Shown one piece after another: positions 28,835-36,805 of a stretch of DNA of 64,000 bases. The position numbers were made by a program, and so were the translations under genes. This DNA comes from Polynucleobacter paludilacus (GTDB taxonomy: Bacteria; Pseudomonadota; Gammaproteobacteria; Burkholderiales; Burkholderiaceae). Position 1 is the stretch's first letter, and each line of letters begins with the position of its first letter. The stretch lies in assembly GCF_018687595.1 (NCBI RefSeq), contig NZ_CP061298.1, forward strand, positions 248,001-312,000. Reading direction: 5' to 3'. The notes beneath the pieces were generated by a model. That model made no database searches. It was not told the origin of the DNA and saw only the letters and a list, made by a program, of their open reading frames with translations.

Positions 28835-29887
28835 ATGACGAACAAAATCCTCTACAAGCCACTCTCCTTATCCGCTCAAACGGCTTATGCTGAGCTGCAG
28901 GACCAATTACGCATTCAGGCAATTGACAGATTGCGGGCCTTGCCAGGAGCATTTCACCGTCAGTTGCAAAAAGGCCGTTCTTACGTTTATTACGGCTATC
29001 GCGACATTGATGGCCGTGGGCGTATGGCATATTTGGGGCCTGAAAATGAGCGTGTTTTAGAGTTGATAGAGAGTCGTAAAAAAGTAAAAGAGGGCTCTCT
29101 TCAGGATCAAACGCAAAAATTGGCTGCTTCAGCTCAAGCTTTGGGTTGTATGAGTACGCTTCAAAAACATTTTCGTGTCATCAACCGACTTGAGCAATAT
29201 GGATTTTTTAGTGCAGGGGGGATTTTAATTGGCACCCACGCATTTTTAGCGATGGGTAATATGCTGGGGGTGCAATGGACATCTGCACAGCAAACAATGG
29301 ATGTCGATTTTGCTCATGCAGGTAATAATGTTTCGATTGCCTTGGCTGCCAATATGAAGATTTCTGTTCATGATGCTCTGAGTTCGCTGGAGATGGGTTT
29401 ACTGCCGATTGCAGAGTTCTCTGGCAAAACTGGGGCTCAGTACCGCAATCCCCTAGACTCGGAACTGCGTCTGGATTTTGTTACCGCCGAAACTCGTAGC
29501 GGAGGCCCAGTTGTTCTGCCTGAACTAGGCCTTGCACTCGAGTGTTTAAAGTTTATGGAGTTCTCTTTGGTTGATACAACTCAGGCAGTTCTTCTGAGTA
29601 AGCAAGGTGCTTGTATTGTGAATATTCCTTCACCAGAGCGCTACGCAGTGCATAAGTTAATTGTTTACGGGGAGAGGCCGAATAGCGATCGTGTAAAAGC
29701 AAATAAAGATCTCATGCAGGCCGCTGCTATTTTTCAAGTGCTGTCTGATAATGGGCAAATAGAGTTAATTAGGAGAGCTTGGCGTAACGCTGAAGAACGT
29801 GGACCAGGATGGAAAAAAAGACTCAATCAGGGTAAGTTGGCGCTCTTAAAACAATATCCAGAACTATTAAAGATCAGTAATGCGTAA
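28835..29887 (+). CDS. GSU2403-type nucleotidyltransferase-fold protein (NTP_transf_8-like)
   Basis: 350 residues. An N-terminal helical region ends in GRGRMAYLGPENERV, then the nucleotidyltransferase core follows: GGILIGTHAFLAMGNMLG with the helix-capping glycine, the paired aspartates in TMDVDFA (near residue 165), and the third aspartate in LRLDFVTAE. I assign it to the NTP_transf_8 (GSU2403) group, which is related to the antitoxin-like nucleotidyltransferases but uncharacterised in role. It is transcribed alone from a palindrome-controlled promoter between xseA and murB, both housekeeping genes, and lacks an obvious partner, so it looks acquired. Confidence 0.72.
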   Translation: MTNKILYKPLSLSAQTAYAELQDQLRIQAIDRLRALPGAFHRQLQKGRSYVYYGYRDIDGRGRMAYLGPENERVLELIESRKKVKEGSLQDQTQKLAASAQALGCMSTLQKHFRVINRLEQYGFFSAGGILIGTHAFLAMGNMLGVQWTSAQQTMDVDFAHAGNNVSIALAANMKISVHDALSSLEMGLLPIAEFSGKTGAQYRNPLDSELRLDFVTAETRSGGPVVLPELGLALECLKFMEFSLVDTTQAVLLSKQGACIVNIPSPERYAVHKLIVYGERPNSDRVKANKDLMQAAAIFQVLSDNGQIELIRRAWRNAEERGPGWKKRLNQGKLALLKQYPELLKISNA

Positions 29888-29907
29888 TTTCTATTGACCG
29901 GATTAAT

Positions 29908-30942
29908 TTAAAAAATATTCGGCTCTATCTGCAACTGCACTCCAAAGGTTTCGTGCACTTTATCTTGAATCTGTTTTGCTAGACCAAGAATATCTTGAGC
30001 GCTACCGCCACCATAGTTCACTAAGACTAGAGCCTGCTTGTCATAGACCCCTACAGGTCCTATACGTTTGCCTTTGAAGCCGCATTGATCAATCAGCCAG
30101 CCTGCAGCAAGCTTACGCCGACCTGCTGCATCTGGAAAAGACACGATTGCGGGATATTGCTTCGCTAGCTCGGTGCATTGCGCATCACTGACAATCGGAT
30201 TCTGAAAAAAACTACCTGCATTACCCAGGACTTTAGGATCGGGCAATTTGCTCGCGCGTATGGCACAAACGGCATTGAAAATTTCCTGTGGGGTGGGGCT
30301 CCGATTGGAAAATTGCTTTGCTAGTTCAGCGTAAGTCAATTTTGGGACCCAGGCTTTTGGAAGTTTAAAAGTGACATGGGCGATGATGAAACGATTAGGA
30401 TTCTGTTTGAAGTAACTATCCCGATAAGCAAAGGTACATTGATCATTGCTGAAAGTTACAAACTTTTCCGCCTGAGTATCAAATGCCTCAACACACTCAA
30501 TAAAGTTGGCGACTTCCGAACTATAAGCACCAATATTTTGAATTGGAGAGGCGCCTACGGTTCCTGGAATAAGGGCAAGGTTTTCCATTCCAGGAAAATC
30601 TTGCGCAAGAGTCCACTGTACAAAATCGTGCCAATGTTCACCAGCACCTACTCGAATCAATGTCTCTGTTCCATCGCTAGAAAGAACTTCTTTGCCAGCA
30701 ATATCGATTAAAAGGGTGATCCCAGGCAATACGCTTGGAAGAACCACATTACTGCCTCCCCCTAAGACTTGCCAAGGCAGGCCATGAGCTTTGATGTCTT
30801 GTAAAAGCAAAGGAATTTGCTCGGATTTGGAAATCACAATCGCTTGCTCAGCGTAGGACTCGATTCCTAAGGTATTGCGCTGCAAGAGCCCAAGCTTTGG
30901 CGTGCAGTTGGCAAGGGTTGTGCTTGATGAGGGCAAGTTCAT
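29908..30942 (-). CDS. murB: UDP-N-acetylenolpyruvoylglucosamine reductase MurB
   Basis: FAD-dependent reductase forming UDP-MurNAc for peptidoglycan. Motifs: WQVLGGGSNVVLP (FAD-binding), IPGTVGASPIQNIGAYSSEV, FAYRDSYFK, and the catalytic serine region NAGSFFQNP near residue 240. The long C-terminal domain with VGVYDKQALVLVNYGGGSAQDI marks the type I form. 344 residues. Divergent from yajQ. Confidence 0.96.
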   Translation of the reverse strand: MNLPSSSTTLANCTPKLGLLQRNTLGIESYAEQAIVISKSEQIPLLLQDIKAHGLPWQVLGGGSNVVLPSVLPGITLLIDIAGKEVLSSDGTETLIRVGAGEHWHDFVQWTLAQDFPGMENLALIPGTVGASPIQNIGAYSSEVANFIECVEAFDTQAEKFVTFSNDQCTFAYRDSYFKQNPNRFIIAHVTFKLPKAWVPKLTYAELAKQFSNRSPTPQEIFNAVCAIRASKLPDPKVLGNAGSFFQNPIVSDAQCTELAKQYPAIVSFPDAAGRRKLAAGWLIDQCGFKGKRIGPVGVYDKQALVLVNYGGGSAQDILGLAKQIQDKVHETFGVQLQIEPNIF

Positions 30943-31035
30943 GCCACAATCTTATTCGTCTTCGGCGTTTTGGGAAAAAAATCCCAGAAAATGCTAAAAA
31001 AGTGCAAAGTTAAAGTATTCATACAGGAGTGAAAA

Positions 31036-31521
31036 ATGCCCTCATTTGATGTGGTTTGTGAACCCGATATGGTTGAACTTAAAAATGCCATTGAGCAGTC
31101 CAATAAAGAAATCGCCAATCGCTTTGACTTCAAAGGTTCGGATAGCCGAGTCGAGCAAAAAGATGAAGCCCTCATTTTGTATGGCGATGATGACTTTAAA
31201 TTGGGTCAGGTCAGAGATGTGCTGGTTGGTAAGATGGCCAAGCGCAACGTCGATGTGCGTTATCTGAAAGACGATAAGACCGAGACGATTGGTGGCGATA
31301 AGCGCAAGCAAACCATGAAGATCCAAAAAGGCATTACCTCAGAGTTGTCTAAAAAAGTCGTTCGCATCATTAAAGATAGCAAGATCAAAGTGCAAGCCAG
31401 TATTCAAGGTGACGCTGTGCGCGTCACTGGTGGTAAGCGCGATGATCTACAAGAAGTGATGACTATGTTGCGTAAAGAAGTTACTGAGGCGCCACTGGGT
31501 TTTAATAATTTCCGTGACTAA
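31036..31521 (+). CDS. yajQ: YajQ family cyclic di-GMP-binding protein
   Basis: 161 residues, full length, with [36 protein letters not shown] and the C-terminal [17 protein letters not shown] all typical of YajQ. Some homologues bind cyclic di-GMP and modulate virulence transcription; whether this one does is unknown. GGAG precedes the ATG at a good distance. The brnTA toxin-antitoxin pair follows. Confidence 0.95.
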   Translation: MPSFDVVCEPDMVELKNAIEQSNKEIANRFDFKGSDSRVEQKDEALILYGDDDFKLGQVRDVLVGKMAKRNVDVRYLKDDKTETIGGDKRKQTMKIQKGITSELSKKVVRIIKDSKIKVQASIQGDAVRVTGGKRDDLQEVMTMLRKEVTEAPLGFNNFRD

Positions 31522-31555
31522 GGCATTGGAGGTTTGACCACTTTACTTGGTGGGT

Positions 31556-31580
31556 TATGTATATTATAGTAATATACATA
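31556..31580 (+). promoter_or_regulatory. Palindromic operator of brnTA
   Basis: A perfect 11-base inverted repeat, TATGTATATTA-TAG-TAATATACATA, ends one base before the brnT ATG. A TTGACC at 31534-31539 may be the -35 element, although no strong -10 follows at 17 bases. In the BrnTA family the antitoxin binds such repeats and represses its own operon. Confidence 0.68.
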
Positions 31581-31581
31581 A

Positions 31582-31884
31582 ATGATTGATTTTGAGCTAA
31601 TATTAGGGTTCCAGTGGGACGCAGGAAATGCTTATAAAAATAAGGATAAGCATGGTGTATCGCAGGTGGAGGCTGAAGAGATCTTTTTTAATCAGCCGCT
31701 ATTGATTCAGGATGATGCTAAACACAGTATTGGGGAAAGTCGATTTCTTGCTCTGGGTATCACTGCAGATGGTAAACAGTTATCGGTAATTTTTACCTTG
31801 AGGGTTCAAAGCAGCTTGATCCGTGTGGTTTCAGCAAGGCCGATGAGCAAGAAAGAGAGGGAATTTTATGAAAAAGTCCAATAA
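31582..31884 (+). CDS. brnT: BrnT family toxin
   Basis: Ribonuclease-like toxin of a type II pair. The 100 residues contain the family features GFQWDAGNAYKNKDKHGVS near the N-terminus, AEEIFFNQPLL, FLALGITADGKQLSVIFT and the C-terminal ISARPMSKKEREFYE-like VVSARPMSKKEREFYE. The ATG comes one base after the palindrome, leaving no room for a ribosome site, so the message may be leaderless. It overlaps brnA by 17 bases, the typical toxin-first order. Confidence 0.9.
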   Translation: MIDFELILGFQWDAGNAYKNKDKHGVSQVEAEEIFFNQPLLIQDDAKHSIGESRFLALGITADGKQLSVIFTLRVQSSLIRVVSARPMSKKEREFYEKVQ

Positions 31885-32140
31885 AGTAATTCCACAATTT
31901 AAGAGCGAGAAAGAGGAGCGCGCATTCTGGGAAAAGAATGATGCTTCGGAATATTTTGATTTATCCAAAGCGGTACGTGTGGTCATGCCCAATCTAAAGC
32001 CAACGACAGCCTCAATTTCTTTGCGTTTATCTCAAAGTTTTCTAGAGGGGATTAAATCACAAGCAAATAAAATGGATGTGCCTTATCAGTCGCTTATGAA
32101 AATCTGGCTAGCTGAAAAACTAGAAGAGGCAACCAAATAA
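31868..32140 (+). CDS. brnA: BrnA-type antitoxin (ribbon-helix-helix)
   Basis: 90 residues. The N-terminal part with KSEKEERAFWEKNDASEYFD is the BrnA toxin-binding segment. The C-terminal SISLRLSQSFLEGIKSQANK forms a ribbon-helix-helix DNA-binding motif, followed by PYQSLMKIWLAEKLEE. It begins inside brnT and would neutralise the toxin and repress the operon through the upstream palindrome. Confidence 0.9.
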   Translation: MKKSNKVIPQFKSEKEERAFWEKNDASEYFDLSKAVRVVMPNLKPTTASISLRLSQSFLEGIKSQANKMDVPYQSLMKIWLAEKLEEATK

Positions 32141-32167
32141 GGAAGGTTATTAATCCGCTTTTTAAGG

Positions 32168-33085
32168 TTGAATACCTTGATTAATCAATCAAGCCAACAA
32201 GCCATCGACCAATTTTGCGATGCTTGTTGGTTAGAAGATGGCCTTTCCCAAAACAGCCTAGCGGCCTATCGACGTGACGTACTGCTCTTTGCGCAGTGGC
32301 TCTATTTGCAAAATAGCAAAATCGATTTATACGGCGTAGGTGAAAAAGAACTCACTGCCTATATTGCTTCTAAGCGCAGTGACAAGGCGACTACGGCTAA
32401 TCGACGCTTAACCGTCTTTAAAAGGTTTTACCGTCATGCGCTGCGCATGAATTTAGTGAAGGCAGATCCTTGTTTGGGATTGCGTGCTGCTAAGCAAGCC
32501 TTGCGTTTTCCGAAGACACTCTCCGAGGCGCAAGTCACTGATTTACTCAATGCCCCAGATATTGATACGCCTTTGGGACTGCGGGATCGCACGATGTTAG
32601 AGCTCATGTATGCCAGTGGCCTGCGTGTTTCTGAAATCGTTTCCTTAAAAACGATTGCCATAGGCTTGAATGAAGGCGTTGTGAGGGTGGTAAACGGTAA
32701 GGGCGGTAAAGAACGTCTTGTGCCTTTTGGAGCAGAAGCAGGGCAGTGGTTGTGTCGATATTTGGCCGATGCCAGAACTTCGATTCTGGAAGGTAAAACC
32801 AGTGATGCCGTTTTTATTGGGCGTCATACGGGCGGGGCGCTGACACGCCAAGCCTTTTGGGCCTTAATTAAACGCTATGCATTACAAGCCAATATTCCTG
32901 TGGCTTTATCACCGCACACCTTAAGACACGCATTTGCAACGCATTTACTCAATCATGGTGCGGATTTGCGGGTCGTACAACTCTTATTGGGACATGCTGA
33001 TATTTCGACGACCCAGATCTATACCCATGTAGCGCGTGAACGCCTGAAATCGATTCATCAGCAACACCATCCGCGAGGTGCATGA
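32168..33085 (+). CDS. xerD: Site-specific tyrosine recombinase XerD
   Basis: Resolves chromosome dimers at dif with XerC. The N-terminal SAM-like domain (SLAAYRRDVLLFAQWL) precedes the catalytic domain with the active residues: arginine in YASGLRVSEIVSL, lysine in GKGGKERLVP, HTLRHAFATHLL (H-x-x-R), LLGHADISTTQIYTHV (H and the nucleophilic tyrosine near the C-terminus). 305 residues with a TTG start. The C-terminal end matches XerD rather than XerC. Confidence 0.94.
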   Translation: MNTLINQSSQQAIDQFCDACWLEDGLSQNSLAAYRRDVLLFAQWLYLQNSKIDLYGVGEKELTAYIASKRSDKATTANRRLTVFKRFYRHALRMNLVKADPCLGLRAAKQALRFPKTLSEAQVTDLLNAPDIDTPLGLRDRTMLELMYASGLRVSEIVSLKTIAIGLNEGVVRVVNGKGGKERLVPFGAEAGQWLCRYLADARTSILEGKTSDAVFIGRHTGGALTRQAFWALIKRYALQANIPVALSPHTLRHAFATHLLNHGADLRVVQLLLGHADISTTQIYTHVARERLKSIHQQHHPRGA

Positions 33086-33108
33086 CCATAAGTGGTTAAG
33101 ATAGGGTT

Positions 33109-33732
33109 ATGGATCCTTTAGTCTACTTACTTATTCCCATTGCTTATTTGATTGGTTCAATTTCTTTTGCCGTGATGGTGAGCAAGTGCATGAACTTGCC
33201 CGATCCTTATACCTATGGTTCCGGTAATCCGGGCGCCACTAATGTACTGCGCACCGGTAATAAAAAAGCGGCTGTACTCACCCTGATTGGCGATGGTGCG
33301 AAAGGCTTTATTGCGCTAGTACTGGCTCGCTGGCTCTTAGGTGATGACACTTTGGTTGGGACCTTGAACTCTTGGGTCCTCTGTGGCGTTGTCTTGGCGG
33401 TATTTTTAGGACACCTCTTTCCAGTCTTTCATGGATTCAGAGGAGGCAAAGGGGTTGCTACCGCCTGCGGTATTTTGTTTGGGATCAACTGGATATTGGG
33501 CTTAGCCACATTAAGCACTTGGTTGATTGTGGCTTTTTTTACCCGATACTCATCTTTGGCGGCGATCTGCGCTGCCATCTTTGCTCCGGTGTATTGCGTC
33601 TTTTTATTTGGTGTTGAGCCGATGGGCCTGACTTTGACAGTCATGTGTGTATTGATGCTCTGGCGCCATCGCAATAACATCGTCAAATTATTGGATGGAT
33701 CCGAAACGCGGATTGGTTCAAAGAAAACCTAA
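33109..33732 (+). CDS. plsY: Acyl-phosphate:glycerol-3-phosphate acyltransferase PlsY
   Basis: Integral membrane acyltransferase making lysophosphatidate from acyl phosphate. The three conserved motifs are visible: [31 protein letters not shown] (substrate loop) and [18 protein letters not shown]. About five hydrophobic segments in 207 residues. It lies 23 bases after xerD and is followed by a MAPEG protein after 12 bases. Confidence 0.96.
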   Translation: MDPLVYLLIPIAYLIGSISFAVMVSKCMNLPDPYTYGSGNPGATNVLRTGNKKAAVLTLIGDGAKGFIALVLARWLLGDDTLVGTLNSWVLCGVVLAVFLGHLFPVFHGFRGGKGVATACGILFGINWILGLATLSTWLIVAFFTRYSSLAAICAAIFAPVYCVFLFGVEPMGLTLTVMCVLMLWRHRNNIVKLLDGSETRIGSKKT

Positions 33733-33744
33733 GAAAGAAAACAC

Positions 33745-34116
33745 ATGACCATCGCCTACGCTTGCATCCTCTTCATGGGTTTGTTGCCTTATGTCGCTGC
33801 TGGAATTGCTAAAAAAGGTTTTCAGAACTACGACAATAGTCGTCCTCGCGAGTGGCTCTCAAAACAAGAGGGCTTTCGGGCCAGAGCGAATGCTGCGCAG
33901 GCCAATTTGTTTGAATCGCTTCCCCTCTTTTTTGCAGCAGTCATCATTGCATCCATTGCGCATGCACCGCAAGCCTACTTAGATCTTCTGGCCTTAGCCT
34001 TTGTGGCTACCCGCATTATTTATCTTATTTGTTATGTTGGAAATTGGCCTACTGCAAGATCCATTGTGTGGGCCTGCGGTATTGCCTGTATAGTCGCGAT
34101 CTTTTGTCAAATCTAA
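33745..34116 (+). CDS. MAPEG family membrane protein
   Basis: 123 residues with four hydrophobic segments and the MAPEG features REWLSKQEGFRARANAAQANLFESLPLFFAAV and AFVATRIIYLICY. Members include glutathione-dependent membrane enzymes, but the substrate of this bacterial subgroup (YecN-like) is unknown. It sits between plsY and folE on one strand with short gaps. Confidence 0.85.
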   Translation: MTIAYACILFMGLLPYVAAGIAKKGFQNYDNSRPREWLSKQEGFRARANAAQANLFESLPLFFAAVIIASIAHAPQAYLDLLALAFVATRIIYLICYVGNWPTARSIVWACGIACIVAIFCQI

Positions 34117-34137
34117 TTTATTTATCACCTCATCTTT

Positions 34138-34899
34138 ATGCCAACTAAACCCATTGTTAAAAAGACCGTAGCTAAGAAAGCCACGGCTAAGAATCCTGCT
34201 GGCGCCGCAAGTAAGCGTGAAGCAGGTACACCTTTATCAGTCATTATTCGCCGCCGTATTGAAGCCCAAAAAGCGCGCTTTCATGCCAATGACAATATTG
34301 CTGCTTTCATTGAGCCGGGTGAGCTAGAGGGTTTAGTTGATGAAGTAGCGCAAAAGATGCAAGCCGTTTTAGAAAGCTTGGTAATTGATACCAAGAATGA
34401 TCACAACACTCAAAAAACGAGTGAGCGAGTTGCCAAGATGTTCGTGCAGGAAGTATTTAATGGACGTTATGTTGAGCAGCCTAGCTTAACCAAGTTTCCT
34501 AATGTGAGCCACCTCAATGAGCTCATGATCATTGGGCCCATCACAGTACGAAGTGCTTGCTCGCATCATCTGTGCCCCATCATGGGCCGCATCTGGATTG
34601 GTGTCTTGCCAAGCAAGACCTCAGCCTTGATTGGTTTATCAAAGTACTCCCGTTTAACTGAGTGGGTGATGTGTCGTCCGCAAATTCAGGAAGAAGCGGT
34701 GGTGGAGTTAGCTGACATGCTCGAGAAAAAGATTAAACCGATTGGTGTTGCAGTCGTAATGGAGGCCGATCACTTTTGTATGCAATGGCGGGGTGTCAAA
34801 GACCGAGATTCGAAGATGGTTAATAGCGTCATGCGCGGTTCTTTCTTAAAAGATCCCAATCTGCGCCGAGAATTTCTCTCCTTAATTGATAAGCGCTAA
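34138..34899 (+). CDS. folE: GTP cyclohydrolase I FolE with lysine/alanine-rich N-terminal tail
   Basis: Converts GTP to dihydroneopterin triphosphate for folate. The catalytic domain from about residue 65 has HNTQKTSERVAKMF, the zinc and active-site motif RSACSHHLCPIMGRIWIG, IGLSKYSRLTEW and EADHFCMQWRGVKD. The protein is 253 residues, longer than the usual 190-220, because of a start rich in KKTVAKKATAKN, which resembles histone-H1-like tails. That tail is probably disordered and has no assigned role. Confidence 0.94.
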   Translation: MPTKPIVKKTVAKKATAKNPAGAASKREAGTPLSVIIRRRIEAQKARFHANDNIAAFIEPGELEGLVDEVAQKMQAVLESLVIDTKNDHNTQKTSERVAKMFVQEVFNGRYVEQPSLTKFPNVSHLNELMIIGPITVRSACSHHLCPIMGRIWIGVLPSKTSALIGLSKYSRLTEWVMCRPQIQEEAVVELADMLEKKIKPIGVAVVMEADHFCMQWRGVKDRDSKMVNSVMRGSFLKDPNLRREFLSLIDKR

Positions 34900-34931
34900 T
34901 TGAAAAATAGTTACTGATCAATATTGAGCTG

Positions 34932-35150
34932 ATGCGCAACTTACTCTCCATCATCAGTAGCTTGCTTTTATTTGGGCTGCTTGCCTGTTCAGGCCCGCAG
35001 TTTCCTAAGACCAATAGCGATCCAGCCAAAAATAATCCCAAGACCTTCAATCAAGATTTAAATGATTGCATTGAGGTTTACCCAACTGGTCTTGCTGGGG
35101 TGGAAGTAAAACAACGTATCTCATGTATGAACCTCAAAGGCTGGCATTAA
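34932..35150 (+). CDS. Small putative lipoprotein
   Basis: 72 residues. A signal peptide with the lipobox LLAC places the lipid-modified cysteine near residue 19. The short mature part is rich in asparagine, proline and lysine and has two cysteines (DCIEVYP and ISCMNLKGWH) that could form a disulphide. No family recognised. It follows folE by 32 bases. Confidence 0.6.
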   Translation: MRNLLSIISSLLLFGLLACSGPQFPKTNSDPAKNNPKTFNQDLNDCIEVYPTGLAGVEVKQRISCMNLKGWH

Positions 35151-35179
35151 TACCTTTAAGCAATCATCTGATCTGCTTT

Positions 35180-35194
35180 TGAGAACAATTCTCA
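35180..35194. promoter_or_regulatory. Fur-like palindrome upstream of HiPIP gene
   Basis: TGAGAACAATTCTCA sits inside a longer perfect repeat (TTGAGAA-CAA-TTCTCAA). It agrees with the 7-1-7 Fur pattern in its TGAGAAT-n-ATTCTCA form at all but one position. It lies about 110 bases before the HiPIP start, so regulation by iron is possible but unproven. Confidence 0.4.
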
Positions 35195-35303
35195 AGTAAA
35201 TTTTCAATGAAATCAATATCTTAAGTAGGCCAGTTAGTTATTTTAGCTTCTGTTTTATGATTCATCCAGTATTTTGTTACCACTTATTTTTTCTGGAGAT
35301 CAT

Positions 35304-35612
35304 ATGCAAACTAGTCGTCGCCAATTCATGATTCTTTCTGCTGCTGGTGCTGCAACTTTAGCTTTGAATAGCAAAGTACAAGCGCAAGCAATGGTTGCCC
35401 CTACTGATCCTCAGGCTGTTGCATTGGGTTATGTAGCCGATGCCTCAAAGGTAGACAAAGCAAAGTACGCTAAATTTGTTGCTGGCTCCCATTGCGGTAA
35501 CTGCGCACTGTATCAAGGTGCTGCAGGTTCTGCTGCTGGTGGCTGCGCCCTGTTTGCCGGTAAGCAAGTTGCAGGTGCTGGCTGGTGCTCCGCTTACGCT
35601 AAAAAGGCTTAA
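35304..35612 (+). CDS. High-potential iron-sulfur protein (HiPIP)
   Basis: Periplasmic [4Fe-4S] electron carrier. A twin-arginine signal (SRRQFMILSAAGAATLAL) precedes a mature domain with four cysteines in the HiPIP pattern: SHCGNCALYQG, GGCALF and GAGWCSAYAKKA. 102 residues from the ATG at 35304, which has CTGGAG upstream; the open frame runs further 5' but has no comparable ribosome site. A strong terminator follows, so it is probably transcribed alone. Confidence 0.92.
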   Translation: MQTSRRQFMILSAAGAATLALNSKVQAQAMVAPTDPQAVALGYVADASKVDKAKYAKFVAGSHCGNCALYQGAAGSAAGGCALFAGKQVAGAGWCSAYAKKA

Positions 35613-35659
35613 GTTAGACCCTAGAGCAATTAACTTATTGCCTTTGTTGGTGATGATTG

Positions 35660-35685
35660 AAAAAGCCACCCCAGGGTGGCTTTTT
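35660..35685 (+). terminator. Rho-independent terminator after HiPIP gene
   Basis: AAAAA-GCCACCC-CA-GGGTGGC-TTTTT: a seven-base GC-rich stem extended by A/T pairs, about 48 bases after the HiPIP stop and followed by TTTTTCTTT. It also means that a start for the HPP gene at 35676 would fall inside the hairpin, favouring a later start. Confidence 0.88.
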
Positions 35686-35714
35686 CTTTGGTAGATACAA
35701 AACCTGCTAAAAAC

Positions 35715-36260
35715 ATGGCTATGCGTACTTTTAAAGAAGCAATCAAGCACTATTCCTTTTACCTTGGTGGAGACCAGCCTCCAGTGGGTTGGCAAGAGCG
35801 CGCCAGGACAGTTTTAGGGGCGTTTATTGGCATAACGTTAGTGCTCACTATCGCAAAATACCTTGGTGAGACAGCGGGTATCGATGAATGGTTGATGGCC
35901 TCTTTAGGAGCGAGTGCATTGCTGGTTTTTGCTCTTCCGCAAAGTCCTCTAGCACAGCCTTGGGCGGTCATTGCCGGCAATACGCTCTCAGCTTTAGTGG
36001 GCATCACCTGCGCCCACTTTACGGATTTACCCATTTCAGTGACTTTGGCGCTAGCCGCTTCGCTGTCGATTTTAGGGATGTTTATCCTGCGCTGCCTGCA
36101 CCCACCAGCTGCAGCAGTAGCCCTTATTGCAGTGCTGGGGCACGTTCTGCACTACCGCTATGCGTTTTTCCCGGTGATGGTGGACTCGATCCTACTCATC
36201 CTGGCTGGAGCGCTCTATAGCAATCTGACGGGCAAACCTTACCCCAACCACCCTAAATAA
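35715..36260 (+). CDS. HPP family membrane protein
   Basis: 181 residues with four to five hydrophobic segments and the family's hallmark HPP in LRCLHPPAAAVALIAVLG. Also present are ASLGASALLVFALPQSPLAQP and GNTLSALVGI. Homologues have been linked to nitrite transport in plastids, but the bacterial role is not settled. The frame opens at 35676 inside the terminator; the ATG at 35715 (or 35721) is more credible. Confidence 0.85.
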   Translation: MAMRTFKEAIKHYSFYLGGDQPPVGWQERARTVLGAFIGITLVLTIAKYLGETAGIDEWLMASLGASALLVFALPQSPLAQPWAVIAGNTLSALVGITCAHFTDLPISVTLALAASLSILGMFILRCLHPPAAAVALIAVLGHVLHYRYAFFPVMVDSILLILAGALYSNLTGKPYPNHPK

Positions 36261-36286
36261 GGGTTTAGGAATAGGGCAATACAATC

Positions 36287-36433
36287 CTATTGGACTTTGC
36301 CAGCAGCGATTGAGGCTTTGCAGTCTTTAATGCTGTAGTTCTGAAATTTGCCAAAGTTCTCTTGACGAACCGATTGACCGCATTCTGAGACCGAATTGCG
36401 TAAATTGATTTTGGGGATATTGCCTGTGCTCAT
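36287..36433 (-). CDS. Small conserved-looking protein of 48 residues (unknown)
   Basis: A minus-strand frame from ATG (36433) to TAG with an excellent ribosome site, AGAGGAG six bases upstream. The product is polar, without membrane segment, and has two cysteines at residues 18 and 38 (SECGQSVRQ and IKDCKAS). I do not recognise a family. It lies alone between the HPP gene and vapBC. Confidence 0.55.
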   Translation of the reverse strand: MSTGNIPKINLRNSVSECGQSVRQENFGKFQNYSIKDCKASIAAGKVQ

Positions 36434-36511
36434 GAAAATCTCCTCTATTTTTTATCAACAGCCTACAAAATTGAAATACCTTTTCCTAAATCAGTTTGCC
36501 CTAAAACGGGA

Positions 36512-36540
36512 TTGACCCCATCAAAATCATGCTATATACT
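36512..36540 (+). promoter_or_regulatory. Sigma-70-type promoter of vapBC
   Basis: TTGACC (36512-36517), a 17-base spacer and TATACT (36535-36540) give a near-consensus promoter, with the start expected around 36547. The -10 lies within the first copy of the direct repeat listed separately, so VapBC binding there would block transcription. Confidence 0.72.
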
Positions 36541-36552
36541 GTTGCTATATAC
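36531..36552 (+). repeat. Direct repeat GCTATATAC in vapBC promoter
   Basis: Two identical nine-base copies, 36531-36539 and 36544-36552, start 13 bases apart. The first covers the -10 element and the second the probable start site. This is where the VapB AbrB-type domain is expected to bind for autoregulation. Confidence 0.6.
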
Positions 36553-36565
36553 CAAGGAGGTGTTC

Positions 36566-36805
36566 ATGGCTATTACTACTTCCACAGTTTTTACGAACAA
36601 TCGCTCTCAAGCCGTGCGTCTACCCACTGAGGCTCGTTTACCCGATGCGGTGAAAAAGGTCATTGTGCGCACCCGTGGCCACGAGAGAATCATCACCCCT
36701 ATTGAAAATACTTGGGACTATTTTTTTCTTAGTGGCCCACTGGTGACTGACGACTTTATGAGCGAGCGTGGAGAGCAAAAACCTGCAGTTCGAGAGTCTT
36801 TCTGA
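36566..36805 (+). CDS. vapB: VapB-type antitoxin (AbrB/SpoVT fold)
   Basis: 79 residues starting MAITTSTVFTNNRSQAVRLP, the swapped-hairpin AbrB motif with NNRSQAVRLP typical of VapB. The C-terminal part with DYFFLSGPLVTDDFMSER is the toxin-binding tail. AAGGAGG lies at the right distance from the ATG at 36566. The stop overlaps the vapC ATG by one base. Confidence 0.93.
   Translation: MAITTSTVFTNNRSQAVRLPTEARLPDAVKKVIVRTRGHERIITPIENTWDYFFLSGPLVTDDFMSERGEQKPAVRESF

Noticed and set aside
30971-30990. TGGGA-aaaaaa-TCCCA hairpin between murB and yajQ
   Set aside because: Stem is only five pairs with no T-run in either direction where a terminator would be useful, as the genes diverge.
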